Source: an uncultured Clostridia bacterium
GTDB lineage: Bacteria; Bacillota; Clostridia; Oscillospirales; Ruminococcaceae
Direction of reading: 5' to 3'
Assembly: GCA_945923775.1 (NCBI GenBank)
Contig: CAMELR010000024.1
Coordinates: 1 to 40,447 of the forward strand
Length of the DNA stretch: 40,447 bases
Under the pieces are notes generated by a model, which was not told where the DNA came from, searched no databases, and saw nothing but the letters and a program-made list of their open reading frames with translations. How positions within the stretch are numbered: position 1 is the first letter of the stretch; the number at the start of each line of letters is the position of its first letter. A program made the position numbers and the translations under genes. Positions 1-8,708 of the stretch are shown piece by piece.

Positions 1-146
1 GTTTACTAATCGTGCTTAATTCCTAATTTGTGGGATTTGTGCGGTGTTGCCTTAACTTTTACATCGAAAACGCAAAAACGAAGTTTTAAGGAAATTGCAC
101 AGGAATATCATTGTTGCACGGCTATAAAGCTGATCGGAGGCTGATT

Positions 147-2048
147 ATGAATAAAAAACCTGACAGTCAGAAAAAACGTGATCGTTACAGTACTTTTGGA
201 CTTATTTTTATTATTCTCGTAAGCGTACTTTTTTTATCTGGATATACATTTGTTCTTCAGAAAATGCACAGTGACAGTATTCTTGAAAACGCAGTAGAGC
301 AGAACAGCTCCAGGACTGACGCTATGCAGAAAGGCGTTTCGGGATTCATTACACGTGAGGATTTTACCGACATAAATTCGGCTGACGATATGGAGTCTGA
401 ATTGTATCAAACTCTTCAAATGCGGCTGAACCAGATAAGAAACATGAATTCCACGCGGTATTTTTATACGGCAAAGCGTGGAAGCGATGGAAGGCTGATC
501 TACCTTGTTGACGGACTCGATCTCAGCGCGGACGATTTTGCGTATCCAGGAACATACATTGAAGAAGAAATGATCCCGTACATCGACAGGGCACTGACTG
601 GAGAAACAGTATATTCTCAGGAGATAATCGACACGACATGGGGGCATATATTTACGGCTTGCTATCCTGTCATGGCAAACGACAGCTCCGACGAGGTGAT
701 CGGCGCACTGTGTATTGAGATGGATATGGAGCCAACATACGAGTTCATCAGTGAACGGAACCGTATCGCTGTGATAGTGGCAACAGTGGGCGTTATCTGC
801 GTCCTGATAATAACGGGGCTTGCGTTCATCTATATCAGGAAAAACAATAAGGACCGTGAGAAGCAGCAAATGCTTGAAAAGGCAGCTGAAGCAGCACTCT
901 CCGCTAACCGTGCCAAGTCCACATTTCTATTCAATATGTCGCATGATATTCGTACCCCTATGAATGCGATCATAGGCTATGTTGAACTTGCAAAAAGGAA
1001 CCTAAATAAGCCTGAAAAGCTGGCAGAATACATGAATAACATCAGTAACTGCGGTCAGAAGCTTCTTTCTCTGCTCAATAATGTGCTTGATCTTGCCAGG
1101 ATAGAAAACAACAACACGGTCGTGGAAGAATCCATCGAAGATATCGGTGACACCATTTCTTCATGTATAACAATGTTCCGCAATGAAGCGGAAAAGAAGA
1201 ACCAGACCCTCAATTATAGCCAGGAATTTAAGGATACATACGTATATATAGATTCAGGTCACCTCTCGGAGATACTCATGAACATACTTAGTAATGCTGT
1301 GAAGTACACCGGCAATGGAGGCAGCATTTCAGTTTCAGCAAGGCAGGAAAAGTCGGATACCGAGGGCTGGTGTAAAATAGTTGTTTCCGTCGCAGATACA
1401 GGCATCGGAATGTCCGAGGAGTTCCAGAAGCACATTTTCGAGGCGTTTGCACGCGAGCGTTCTTCGACGCTGAGCGGCATTGAAGGCGCCGGCCTTGGCA
1501 TGGTGATAGTCAAAAAGCTCGTTGACATGATGGGCGGTACTATAACAGTCGAAAGCAGGATCGGCGCCGGTTCTAACTTTACTGTCTCGATACCGTGCCG
1601 AGTATCTTCAAAAGAAGAAGCGCAGGCTAAACGTGCGGATTCTGTTATCGACAAGACCATACTCGCCGGAAAGCGGATCCTGCTTACCGAGGATAATGAT
1701 TTAAATGCGGAGATAGCAACTGAGCTTCTGACAGAAGAAGGGATTGAAATAGAGCGTGCGGCTGACGGCGTGGAATGTATTGAAATGCTGGAAAAGTCAG
1801 AGCCGGGATATTACGACATTATCCTTATGGATATACAGATGCCTGTAATGAACGGGTATGAAGCTGCATTAAAAATCAGACGCATTGATGATAAGGCAAA
1901 GGCGGAAATACCAATAATAGCAATGACCGCAAATGCGTTTTCAGAAGATAAGGACAAGGCGCTGGAAGTTGGCATGAACGATCACGTTCCAAAGCCGATA
2001 GACATGAATGTTGTTCTGCCTGCCATTGCAGCACAGCTCAGGAAGTGA
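147..2048 (+). CDS. Hybrid sensor histidine kinase with C-terminal receiver
   Basis: Membrane sensor kinase of 633 residues. The first ATG of the open frame lies at 111, but the ATG at 147 follows CGGAGG at 135-140 with ideal spacing, so 147 is chosen. TM helices lie at about residues 16-37 and 207-231 and enclose an extracytoplasmic sensor region of about 170 residues that I do not recognise. The HisKA H-box MSHDIRTPMNAI puts the phosphorylated His near residue 266. The HATPase domain shows ADTGIGM and GAGLGM. The receiver at about 510-630 has the LMDIQMP acceptor Asp near residue 562. There is no DNA-binding output domain, so phosphate presumably passes to a separate Hpt protein or regulator. 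A similar kinase follows at 2355, and an own terminator lies at 2058-2087. The ligand is unknown. Confidence 0.9.
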   Translation: MNKKPDSQKKRDRYSTFGLIFIILVSVLFLSGYTFVLQKMHSDSILENAVEQNSSRTDAMQKGVSGFITREDFTDINSADDMESELYQTLQMRLNQIRNMNSTRYFYTAKRGSDGRLIYLVDGLDLSADDFAYPGTYIEEEMIPYIDRALTGETVYSQEIIDTTWGHIFTACYPVMANDSSDEVIGALCIEMDMEPTYEFISERNRIAVIVATVGVICVLIITGLAFIYIRKNNKDREKQQMLEKAAEAALSANRAKSTFLFNMSHDIRTPMNAIIGYVELAKRNLNKPEKLAEYMNNISNCGQKLLSLLNNVLDLARIENNNTVVEESIEDIGDTISSCITMFRNEAEKKNQTLNYSQEFKDTYVYIDSGHLSEILMNILSNAVKYTGNGGSISVSARQEKSDTEGWCKIVVSVADTGIGMSEEFQKHIFEAFARERSSTLSGIEGAGLGMVIVKKLVDMMGGTITVESRIGAGSNFTVSIPCRVSSKEEAQAKRADSVIDKTILAGKRILLTEDNDLNAEIATELLTEEGIEIERAADGVECIEMLEKSEPGYYDIILMDIQMPVMNGYEAALKIRRIDDKAKAEIPIIAMTANAFSEDKDKALEVGMNDHVPKPIDMNVVLPAIAAQLRK

Positions 2049-2057
2049 ATAAAGATG

Positions 2058-2087
2058 ATCGAGGGGGCTGCAGCTCCCTCGATTTTT
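2058..2087 (+). terminator. Rho-independent terminator after the first histidine kinase
   Basis: ATCGAGGG pairs with CCCTCGAT around a GC-rich centre and is followed by TTTTT. It begins 10 nt after the kinase stop codon. Confidence 0.85.
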
Positions 2088-2354
2088 AGTATATTATTCA
2101 TATAAATTAATATTTACTTTTAATAGTGCATAATTGACCCACTTAATTAATTGATATACTATACAAAATAACCAAAAAGACATTTTATGTCCTTTTTTGC
2201 TTGTTTTTTCAAAATAAAGTGATATAATATAATCATGTTATTCTTATGATCCTCTTTTTTCTTAGTGACGCATATAACCCCACTTTTTTAAGAGAAGAAA
2301 TTACTTATAACGAATGTTGCTGTCGGAACGTAATGTTATTAGGGGGAACTTAAT
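2088..2354 (+). promoter_or_regulatory. AT-rich intergenic region with candidate sigma-A promoter
   Basis: This region separates the two kinases. TTGTTT (2201-2206), a 16-nt spacer and TATAAT (2223-2228) form a plausible sigma-A promoter, leaving a leader of about 120 nt before the ATG at 2355. A short hairpin of the AGACATTTTATGTCCTTTTTT type lies at about 2178-2198 and could stop read-through. I recognise no riboswitch in the leader. AGGGGGA at 2341-2347 is the ribosome binding site of the next gene. Confidence 0.5.
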
Positions 2355-4271
2355 ATGTGGCATGTTGAAACGGACTATTTCGCATTAGCTGTATTCCTTA
2401 TAATGTTTATCAAGGAATTTACCCTGCGCCGGGAAAGAAAAGAGAAGCAAAAACAAAGATTAGCGAAATCTGACATTCAGAGCGACGCTTTTTACTTTGT
2501 CCTTATTTTAAGCATTGTCAGCGTTGTTATTGACATCGTGTCATCAACAGCGATGAACGATGTTACCAACTGGTGGGTTTACCAGATCGCAATGACGATC
2601 TATGTGATAAGTATGCCTCTGCTGGCGGCGACGTGGGTGGGTTATGCCTATGTCCTGATACATCAGGATTTCCCTCTGAAAAAGCTGCTTAAACATATAT
2701 CGTTTATAATGATACCGTACGGTATTTATGCACTTGTAGCGCTGAGTAATCCGTTTACAGGTCTTTTTTTCACGCTCTCGGAAAACATTGAGTACGAGAG
2801 GGGTGTATTATTCATGCCCGTGGGAGTCGGCTCCATTATGCTGTACTCCGGAATCGGGCTTTTTCTTGTATTATTCTGCTGGAGGAAAATCACTCCTCGT
2901 TTTAACGCTCCGCTGCTGACTGCGTTCTTTGGAATAACCGCCGTTTTTATCTGGGTCCAGCTTGCAAATCCGGGCTGGCTGATAATCGACGCAAGCTATG
3001 CGGTAATTTATGTGTGGTGCGATATTTCGGTAGAGGACCAGCGCAGAAAAGAGCTTTACAAAAGCATCAGCGAAAAGAATGACGAACTGAAAAGAATAGC
3101 CGAAAAAGCGGAACAGGCGGCGCAGGCCAAAACCGAGTTCCTGTCAAGAATGAGTCATGATATCAGAACTCCCATGAACGCTATCATAGGTCTGACCCAT
3201 CTTGCAAAGAAAGAGGACGACCTTCAGGTTGTACGGGAGCATCTGGACAAAATAGACGTATCCAGCAAGTTCCTGCTTGGACTTATCAATGACATTCTGG
3301 ATATGAGCAAAATCGAAAACGGCGATATGACGCTGAATGAAGCTCCGTTCACCTGCGAGGAATTCACGGATTCCATTCTGACAGTGATAAAGCCGCTTAT
3401 TGATAACAGAAACATCAACTTTGTGTTCAAGATGGGCGGAGGTACAGGCTGTATCATGGCAGACCGCCTGCGGTTCAGCCAGATATTTTTCAATCTGCTT
3501 TCAAATGCGGCGAAGTTCACACCGCCGGGAGGAACGATAGAGTTCATCTCTGAACGTATAGAACCAAAGGAAACCGATGATCCCCAAAAAATCGGCCTGC
3601 GATTTTACGTCCGGGATACCGGCGTCGGTATGAGCGAGGAATTCCTGAAGTATATGTACGATCCGTTTACGCAGGAGCGCTCAGGACTTGGCGACAAGTC
3701 GAGGGGTACAGGGCTTGGGCTTCCCATCGTAAAGAGCCTTGTGGACGCCATGGGCGGCACAATAAGCGTAAAAAGTCAGCTTGGCAGGGGATCTGAATTC
3801 AAAATCGAACTATATGTTGCGCAGGCTGAGGCTTCAGCAAAGGAACAAACGTCAGCGGACAGTGAGCAGGACCTGAACGGCGCGCATATCCTCCTTGTGG
3901 AAGATAATGATATCAACGCTTACGTTGCAAAGACTATACTTGAACAGTTTTCATGCGTGGTCGATTCAGCGGGAGACGGACAGCAGGCGGTAACTAAGTT
4001 TGAGTGTTCGCCTGAAGGTTACTACGACGTAATACTCATGGACGTACATATGCCGGTAATGGACGGTATCGAAGCCACAAAACAAATTAGAGCAATGAGC
4101 CGCGGCGACGCAAAAACTGTCCCGATCATCGCAATGACAGCGGACGCATTCGACAAGGAAAAAGCCAAGACGCTTGACGCGGGAATGAACTTCCACCTGC
4201 CCAAGCCGATAGATCCTGATATGCTTTATCAAACGCTTTACCGCAATATTCATGATCGCTCCGCAGATTGA
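2355..4271 (+). CDS. Hybrid sensor histidine kinase with multi-TM N-terminus and receiver
   Basis: A 638-residue kinase with a different sensor from its neighbour. The first ~225 residues are a polytopic membrane domain of about six or seven helices with almost no extracellular loop, so it may sense the membrane or a small hydrophobic ligand. A short coiled coil (residues ~230-255) leads to HisKA with MSHDIRTPMNAI (His near 268), HATPase motifs RDTGVGM and GTGLGLPIV, and a receiver with LMDVHMP (Asp near 563). The ATG at 2355 follows AGGGGGA. No output domain is fused. The catalytic and receiver halves closely resemble those of the preceding kinase, so the two probably arose by duplication and exchange of the sensor. 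They may feed one phosphorelay, but no Hpt protein or stand-alone regulator is encoded beside them. Confidence 0.9.
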   Translation: MWHVETDYFALAVFLIMFIKEFTLRRERKEKQKQRLAKSDIQSDAFYFVLILSIVSVVIDIVSSTAMNDVTNWWVYQIAMTIYVISMPLLAATWVGYAYVLIHQDFPLKKLLKHISFIMIPYGIYALVALSNPFTGLFFTLSENIEYERGVLFMPVGVGSIMLYSGIGLFLVLFCWRKITPRFNAPLLTAFFGITAVFIWVQLANPGWLIIDASYAVIYVWCDISVEDQRRKELYKSISEKNDELKRIAEKAEQAAQAKTEFLSRMSHDIRTPMNAIIGLTHLAKKEDDLQVVREHLDKIDVSSKFLLGLINDILDMSKIENGDMTLNEAPFTCEEFTDSILTVIKPLIDNRNINFVFKMGGGTGCIMADRLRFSQIFFNLLSNAAKFTPPGGTIEFISERIEPKETDDPQKIGLRFYVRDTGVGMSEEFLKYMYDPFTQERSGLGDKSRGTGLGLPIVKSLVDAMGGTISVKSQLGRGSEFKIELYVAQAEASAKEQTSADSEQDLNGAHILLVEDNDINAYVAKTILEQFSCVVDSAGDGQQAVTKFECSPEGYYDVILMDVHMPVMDGIEATKQIRAMSRGDAKTVPIIAMTADAFDKEKAKTLDAGMNFHLPKPIDPDMLYQTLYRNIHDRSAD

Positions 4272-4357
4272 GCATTATATAACGTCCGGTGGAAATAGCA
4301 ATTGCTGATTCTCAATTTGGGCAGAGCAGTTTTCCCTGTACAATGATTTAACAAAGA

Positions 4358-4383
4358 ATCCCCCTTCCAGCAGGAAGGGGGAT
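4358..4383. terminator. Terminator hairpin between convergent kinase and hydrogenase genes
   Basis: Perfect 11-bp stem ATCCCCCTTCC / GGAAGGGGGAT with an AGCA loop, between the convergent kinase (ends 4271) and hydA (ends 4390). T-tracts are weak on both sides. It best serves the hydrogenase operon on the minus strand. Confidence 0.7.
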
Positions 4384-4389
4384 AATATT

Positions 4390-6066
4390 TTACTTGTTGT
4401 ACTCAACGTGCAGGAGCTCATGCTCTCTGCCCTTGAGAATGCCGTTGTAGAGGGATTCAATAAGCGGGTTCTCCTCGCTGGACTTTATGCTGCACATTCT
4501 GTCTGCGTCGTAAAGTCCGTTGGAGCGCGCCTGCTTTTCCTCTTTGTGCACGAAGGGCTGACCGGCTCCGTTGATACAGCCGCCGGGACATGCCATCACC
4601 TCGACGAAATCGAAGTGCTCGCCGCCCTTTATGCGCTGAATGAGTTTCTCAGCGTTTCCAAGACCGCTCACAACGCCTATATGCAGCGTCTTGTCGCCGT
4701 AGGGAATGTTGACTTCCTTCACGCCCTCAAGACCACGGAGCGGCTGGTACATAATGCCGTCGCCGCGCTTGTTGTCGGAGATACGGCGGAGCACTGCCTC
4801 GGTAACGCCTCCGGTTGTTCCGAAGATAACGCCCGCGCCTGCCATCGTGCCGAACGGCATGTCTATAGCCTCCGGGCGGATACTCGTGAGCTGGATTCCG
4901 GATTCCTTCACCATCTGCACGAACTCCTGGGTGGTCAGAACATAGTCTACCATATGAGTCCCGTCAGCGGCGCGGAATTCCTCACGGAGAGCCTCGCGCT
5001 TCTTCGCGGTGCAGGGCATGAGCGCAATATGGACGTGCTTCTTCGGTTCTTCCCTGAACTGCTCTCGGATAACCGCCGCGAACATCTGCATGGGCGATTT
5101 GCAGCTTGAAACGTGCTCCATAAGCTCGGGGTGCTTGGTTTCAGCGTAGCGCACCCAGGCAGGGCAGCAGGAACTGAACAGCGGCAGCTCGTTTCCGGCA
5201 GTGACATGCTCCAGAAGCTCGGCTGACTCCTCCATAACGGTGAGGTCTGCGGCGGTGGAGGTGTCGTAGATCTCGTCAAACCCCATTCTGCGGAGCGCTG
5301 CGACGATAAGTCCCATCGCGTTCTGACCGTCCTGGAGACCCAGCTCGCGGCCGATAGCGACGCGCACTGCCGGAGCGATCTGTATAGTTACCATAGTATC
5401 CTTGTCGGAGAGCACCTTCCACACGTCGGAGATGTTGTTCTTTACAACGATTGCGCCGGTGGGACATACCGCCGAGCACTGACCGCAGCCAACGCAGTCG
5501 GTCTCGCCGATGGGCTTGTGGAACGCAGTTCCGACTACCATTCTGGAGCCGCGGTTCATGAAGTCGATAACGCCGACGTTCTGTATCTCGTTGCAGGTGC
5601 GCACGCAGTCGCCGCAGAGAATGCACTTGTGGTGGTCGATGGTTATGCAGGGGGAGCTGCCGTCAACATCGGGCTTGGAAGCCGCATTCGGGAACCGCAC
5701 TCCCTCAATGTGGAACCGCCTTGCTATGTCCTGGAGCTTGCACTTTTCGTTGTTGTCGCAGGTGGTGCAGTCGCGGCAGTGATTTGCGAGCAGCAGCTCG
5801 AGTATAACCTTGCGGTACTTTCTCAGGCGCTCGGTGTTGGTACGTATCTCCATGCCGGGTTTGGGCGGGGTAGAGCAGGAAGCGTGAAGGGTCCCCCACT
5901 GATCCTCGACCATGCACATGCGGCAGGCGCCGTATGTTGAAAGCTCCGAATGATAGCAGAACGTGGGCATTTTAATGCCGACCTTCTGGATAAGCGCCAG
6001 CAGGTTCTTTTCGCCGTTTATTTCAACGGGGACACCGTCGATAGTCATATATCTGTTATTGTCCAT
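4390..6066 (-). CDS. hydA: [FeFe] hydrogenase catalytic subunit HydA (HndD-like)
   Basis: Catalytic subunit (558 residues) of a multimeric cytoplasmic [FeFe] hydrogenase that interconverts protons and H2. In order it has a [2Fe-2S] ferredoxin domain (C37, C48, C51, C64), a His-Cys3 [4Fe-4S] site (H96, C100, C103, C109), two [4Fe-4S] motifs (CILCGDC, CVGCGQC), and the H-cluster domain with motif L1 SSCCPAW (C300, C301), L2 MPCTAKK (C352) and L3 CPGGC (C493, C497). L1 usually begins with Thr; Ser here is a mild variant. It starts 1 nt after the hydB stop, so translation is probably coupled. With HydB and HydC it should form an NAD- and ferredoxin-dependent (electron-bifurcating type) complex. 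It lacks the extra C-terminal [2Fe-2S] domain of Thermotoga HydA. No HydE, HydF or HydG maturase is in the window. Confidence 0.95.
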   Translation of the reverse strand: MDNNRYMTIDGVPVEINGEKNLLALIQKVGIKMPTFCYHSELSTYGACRMCMVEDQWGTLHASCSTPPKPGMEIRTNTERLRKYRKVILELLLANHCRDCTTCDNNEKCKLQDIARRFHIEGVRFPNAASKPDVDGSSPCITIDHHKCILCGDCVRTCNEIQNVGVIDFMNRGSRMVVGTAFHKPIGETDCVGCGQCSAVCPTGAIVVKNNISDVWKVLSDKDTMVTIQIAPAVRVAIGRELGLQDGQNAMGLIVAALRRMGFDEIYDTSTAADLTVMEESAELLEHVTAGNELPLFSSCCPAWVRYAETKHPELMEHVSSCKSPMQMFAAVIREQFREEPKKHVHIALMPCTAKKREALREEFRAADGTHMVDYVLTTQEFVQMVKESGIQLTSIRPEAIDMPFGTMAGAGVIFGTTGGVTEAVLRRISDNKRGDGIMYQPLRGLEGVKEVNIPYGDKTLHIGVVSGLGNAEKLIQRIKGGEHFDFVEVMACPGGCINGAGQPFVHKEEKQARSNGLYDADRMCSIKSSEENPLIESLYNGILKGREHELLHVEYNK

Positions 6067-6067
6067 T

Positions 6068-7942
6068 TCACTTCACCTCTATCGCATGGAACGGGCAGGT
6101 GGTAACGCACGCCCCGCACTTGATACACTTGCTCTGGTCGATAACGAACGGTGACTTGATCACGCCGCTGATCGCCCCGACAGGACAGCCGCGGGAGCAC
6201 TTGGAGCAGCCCTTGCACTTGTCGGGCTGGATCTCGATGCGCTTAAGCTTCTGACAGACTCCAGCCGGGCAGCGCTTTTCGTTGATATGCGCCTCGTATT
6301 CCTCGCGGAAGTTCTTTATCGTGCTTACGACAGGGGAAGCCGCGGACTTGCCCAGACCGCACAGCGCAGTCGCGGAGATGGTCTCGGCAAGCTCAAGGAG
6401 CAGGTCGATGTCGCCGGGTTCGCCGTTGCCTGCAACGATGCGCTCGAGTATCTCAAGCATGCGCTTTGTGCCTTCGCGGCAGGGAACGCACTTACCGCAG
6501 GATTCGTTCTGAGTGAAGTTCATGAAGAATCTTGCGACCTCTACCATGCAGGTCTTGTCGTTCATGACTACCAGACCGCCGGAGCCTATCATTGCGCCCG
6601 CCTTCTTGACGGAGTCAAAGTCGAGGGGAAGGTCGAGATCCTTTTCGGTCAGCGTGCCGCCGGAGGGGCCGCCGATCTGGACCGCCTTGAACTTTCCGCC
6701 GCCGCGTATGCCGCCGCCTACGTCGTAGATGACTTCGCGCAGGGTGGTTCCCATCGGGACTTCGATAAGACCTGTATTTTCGATGTCGCCGGTGATGGCG
6801 AACGCCTTGGTTCCGGGGCTTTTCTCAACGCCTATTCCCTTGAACCAGTCGGCTCCGCGAAGCACGATGGAGGGCACGTTTGCATAGGTCTCAACGTTGT
6901 TGAGCACCGTCGGGCTGTCAAACAGACCGTGCTCAACGGTGCGCGGGGGCTTAACACGCGGCATTCCGCGCTTGCCTTCGATGGATGCGGTCAGCGCGCT
7001 GCCCTCGCCGCAGACGAACGCGCCTGCGCCGCGGTTGATGTGAAGCTCGAAATCAAAGCCGCTGCCGAGTATATTCTTTCCGAGCAGGCCTATCTCCTTT
7101 GCCTGGGCGATGGCGGTCTTTAAGCGCTCGACTGCCAGCGGGTACTCAGCACGGACGTATATGTAGCCCTCGGTGGCACCGCATGCCGCGCCTGCTATCA
7201 TCATTCCCTCGAGCATTCGGTGCGGGTCACCTTCCATAATGCTTCTGTCCATGAAGGCTCCGGGGTCGCCCTCGTCGCCGTTGCAGACAACGTACTTCTG
7301 CGCGGCGTTCTGGCGCTTTACCTGCGCCCACTTCCTGCCGGCAGGGAATCCTCCGCCGCCTCGTCCGCGCAGTCCGGAGTCGCTAACTTCCTCGATGACC
7401 TCGTCCGGAGTCATGTCGAACAGAGCCTTTTCAAACGCGGAGTAACCGCCCTGCGAGAGGTACTCCTTGACTGAGAGGGAATCAATATGACCGCAGTGCT
7501 CCAGAACGACTCTGGTCTGCTTTTTGTAGAACGGGATCTCCTCCTGGGTCTTGTAGATCTCGCCGTTTTTCTGGAATGCGAGACGCTCGATATGTTCACC
7601 GTTCACGATGGTCTTTTCTACGATCTCCTCGCAGTCCTCGACCTTCACCTTCGTGTAGAGCCAGCCCTCCGGCTCGATACGCACCAGCGGGCCTCTTTCG
7701 CAGAAGCCGTGGCAGCCGCTCTTCTTGAGGGCTACGCCTTCGGATTCCGGCTCGTGCTCAAGCTCCACCGCGCAGTGGATACCCTTCGCTTCGATAAGCT
7801 CGCGGAGCCTTGCGTAGATGTTCAGCGAGCCGCTGGAAACGCAGCCTGTGCCCGCGCAGACGAGTATCTTTCTCTTGTATGCATTGTAAGCTCTGACGCA
7901 TTCCTCGCGGAACGCCCTGAGTTCCTGTCTGTCCTTTAACAT
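6068..7942 (-). CDS. hydB: Hydrogenase NuoF-like subunit HydB (HndC-like)
   Basis: Flavin and NAD(H)-binding subunit (624 residues) of the HydABC hydrogenase. The N-terminal ~110 residues are a thioredoxin-like [2Fe-2S] domain with CAGTGC and GCHGFC. The NuoF core has the Gly-rich RGRGGGGFPAGRKW segment and CNGDEGDPGAF for NADH/FMN binding, then SCGKCVPCREG, which ligates a [4Fe-4S] cluster. The C-terminus adds a two-cluster ferredoxin (CKGCSKC...CP and CIKCGAC...CP). The ATG overlaps the hydC stop by 7 nt (ATGTTAA), and hydA follows after 1 nt. The fused thioredoxin-like domain takes the place of the separate HndB subunit found in Desulfovibrio Hnd. By family knowledge this subunit carries the bifurcating flavin; I infer the same here. 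Confidence 0.94.
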   Translation of the reverse strand: MLKDRQELRAFREECVRAYNAYKRKILVCAGTGCVSSGSLNIYARLRELIEAKGIHCAVELEHEPESEGVALKKSGCHGFCERGPLVRIEPEGWLYTKVKVEDCEEIVEKTIVNGEHIERLAFQKNGEIYKTQEEIPFYKKQTRVVLEHCGHIDSLSVKEYLSQGGYSAFEKALFDMTPDEVIEEVSDSGLRGRGGGGFPAGRKWAQVKRQNAAQKYVVCNGDEGDPGAFMDRSIMEGDPHRMLEGMMIAGAACGATEGYIYVRAEYPLAVERLKTAIAQAKEIGLLGKNILGSGFDFELHINRGAGAFVCGEGSALTASIEGKRGMPRVKPPRTVEHGLFDSPTVLNNVETYANVPSIVLRGADWFKGIGVEKSPGTKAFAITGDIENTGLIEVPMGTTLREVIYDVGGGIRGGGKFKAVQIGGPSGGTLTEKDLDLPLDFDSVKKAGAMIGSGGLVVMNDKTCMVEVARFFMNFTQNESCGKCVPCREGTKRMLEILERIVAGNGEPGDIDLLLELAETISATALCGLGKSAASPVVSTIKNFREEYEAHINEKRCPAGVCQKLKRIEIQPDKCKGCSKCSRGCPVGAISGVIKSPFVIDQSKCIKCGACVTTCPFHAIEVK

Positions 7943-8418
7943 TCGCCGTCCTCCTTCAGTTTTTTCAGGATAGCGGAAGCCTTATCCGGGGTCATTTCCG
8001 CGTGAACGTGGTCGTTGACGGTGATGACCGGGGCTAGTCCGCATGCGCCGAGGCAGGAGACCGTTTCCACGGTGAACATCAGGTCGTCGGTGGTCTTTTT
8101 GGTCTCGGAAAGTCCGAGCTCCTGCCGGAGCCTTGCCAGGATAGGCGGCGACTGTCTGACATGACAGGCGGTTCCGTCGCAGACCTTGATAACGAACTTC
8201 CCCTTTGGCTCGAGCGAGAAATTCTCGTAGAACGTGGCAACGCTGAACAGCCGCGCCTCCCCGACCCCGAGCCGCTTTGCGATGTGCGGGAACACCTCTT
8301 TCGGCAGGTAGCGGTAGTGCTCCTGAACTCCCTGAAGGATCGAGATGATGTTCTTCTCCTCGCAGCCGATGCCGTCGATGATCTTGTCGACCTCGTCGAG
8401 CTGAATGGTGCTTTGCAT
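7936..8418 (-). CDS. hydC: Hydrogenase NuoE-like subunit HydC (HndA-like)
   Basis: Small subunit (160 residues) of the HydABC complex, NuoE/24-kDa family. The N-terminal half is the helical bundle of the family. The thioredoxin-like C-terminal half binds one [2Fe-2S] cluster through CDGTAC and CLGAC. It is the first gene of the minus-strand operon hydC-hydB-hydA. The ATG is preceded by AAGGAGG (reverse complement of CCTCCTT at about 8426-8432). I could not find a convincing -35/-10 pair in the AT-rich upstream region. Confidence 0.94.
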   Translation of the reverse strand: MQSTIQLDEVDKIIDGIGCEEKNIISILQGVQEHYRYLPKEVFPHIAKRLGVGEARLFSVATFYENFSLEPKGKFVIKVCDGTACHVRQSPPILARLRQELGLSETKKTTDDLMFTVETVSCLGACGLAPVITVNDHVHAEMTPDKASAILKKLKEDGEC

Positions 8419-8654
8419 AAATGTACCTCCTTCGCTGATGTGCGGAAATATACGGTATCTCTGCTATGTACTGTTATTACTCCGTTGATATGACGGATTC
8501 TTTTAACAGCAGTAAAAAACTTTTGTTAAGCATTACTATAATTTTACCACACAATATGCCAGTTGGGTATTGCCAAAGTGATATAATACCATGCTTTTTT
8601 AACATATATGTCACTTTAACTCAAGTTAACAATTCTCTTTTGTGCATTATCTCC
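8419..8654. other. AT-rich upstream region of the hydrogenase operon
   Basis: No gene is seen between hydC and the mnmA terminator. It must hold the hyd promoter, but no clean sigma-A match stands out on the minus strand. A dyad TTAAC-TCAA-GTTAA lies at 8616-8629. The half-site TTGTTAA at 8523-8529 resembles half a Rex operator, but the second half is absent. Confidence 0.4.
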
Positions 8655-8693
8655 AAAAACAAAAAGAGCCGCCCGGATATATCCGGACAGCTC
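8655..8693 (-). terminator. Terminator of the rrf2-nadA-mnmA operon
   Basis: Read on the minus strand, an imperfect GAGC...GCTC stem with core CCGGATATATCCGG is followed by two T-runs (TTTTTGTTTTT). It starts just downstream of the mnmA stop. Confidence 0.85.
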
Positions 8694-8708
8694 CACAGTA
8701 TTCAGATT

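Noticed and set aside
1-146. Riboswitch or c-di-GMP aptamer upstream of the first kinase
   Set aside because: A GCACAGG-like string is present but the paired elements of known aptamers cannot be drawn.
4408-7939. Several plus-strand frames across the hydrogenase operon
   Set aside because: Low-complexity antisense translations (Ala, Val, Arg, Leu rich) opposite well-defined Fe-S proteins.
8523-8629. Rex (redox) operator upstream of hydC
   Set aside because: A TTGTTAA half-site and a TTAAC/GTTAA dyad are present, but the dyad has the wrong orientation and the complete palindrome is not found.
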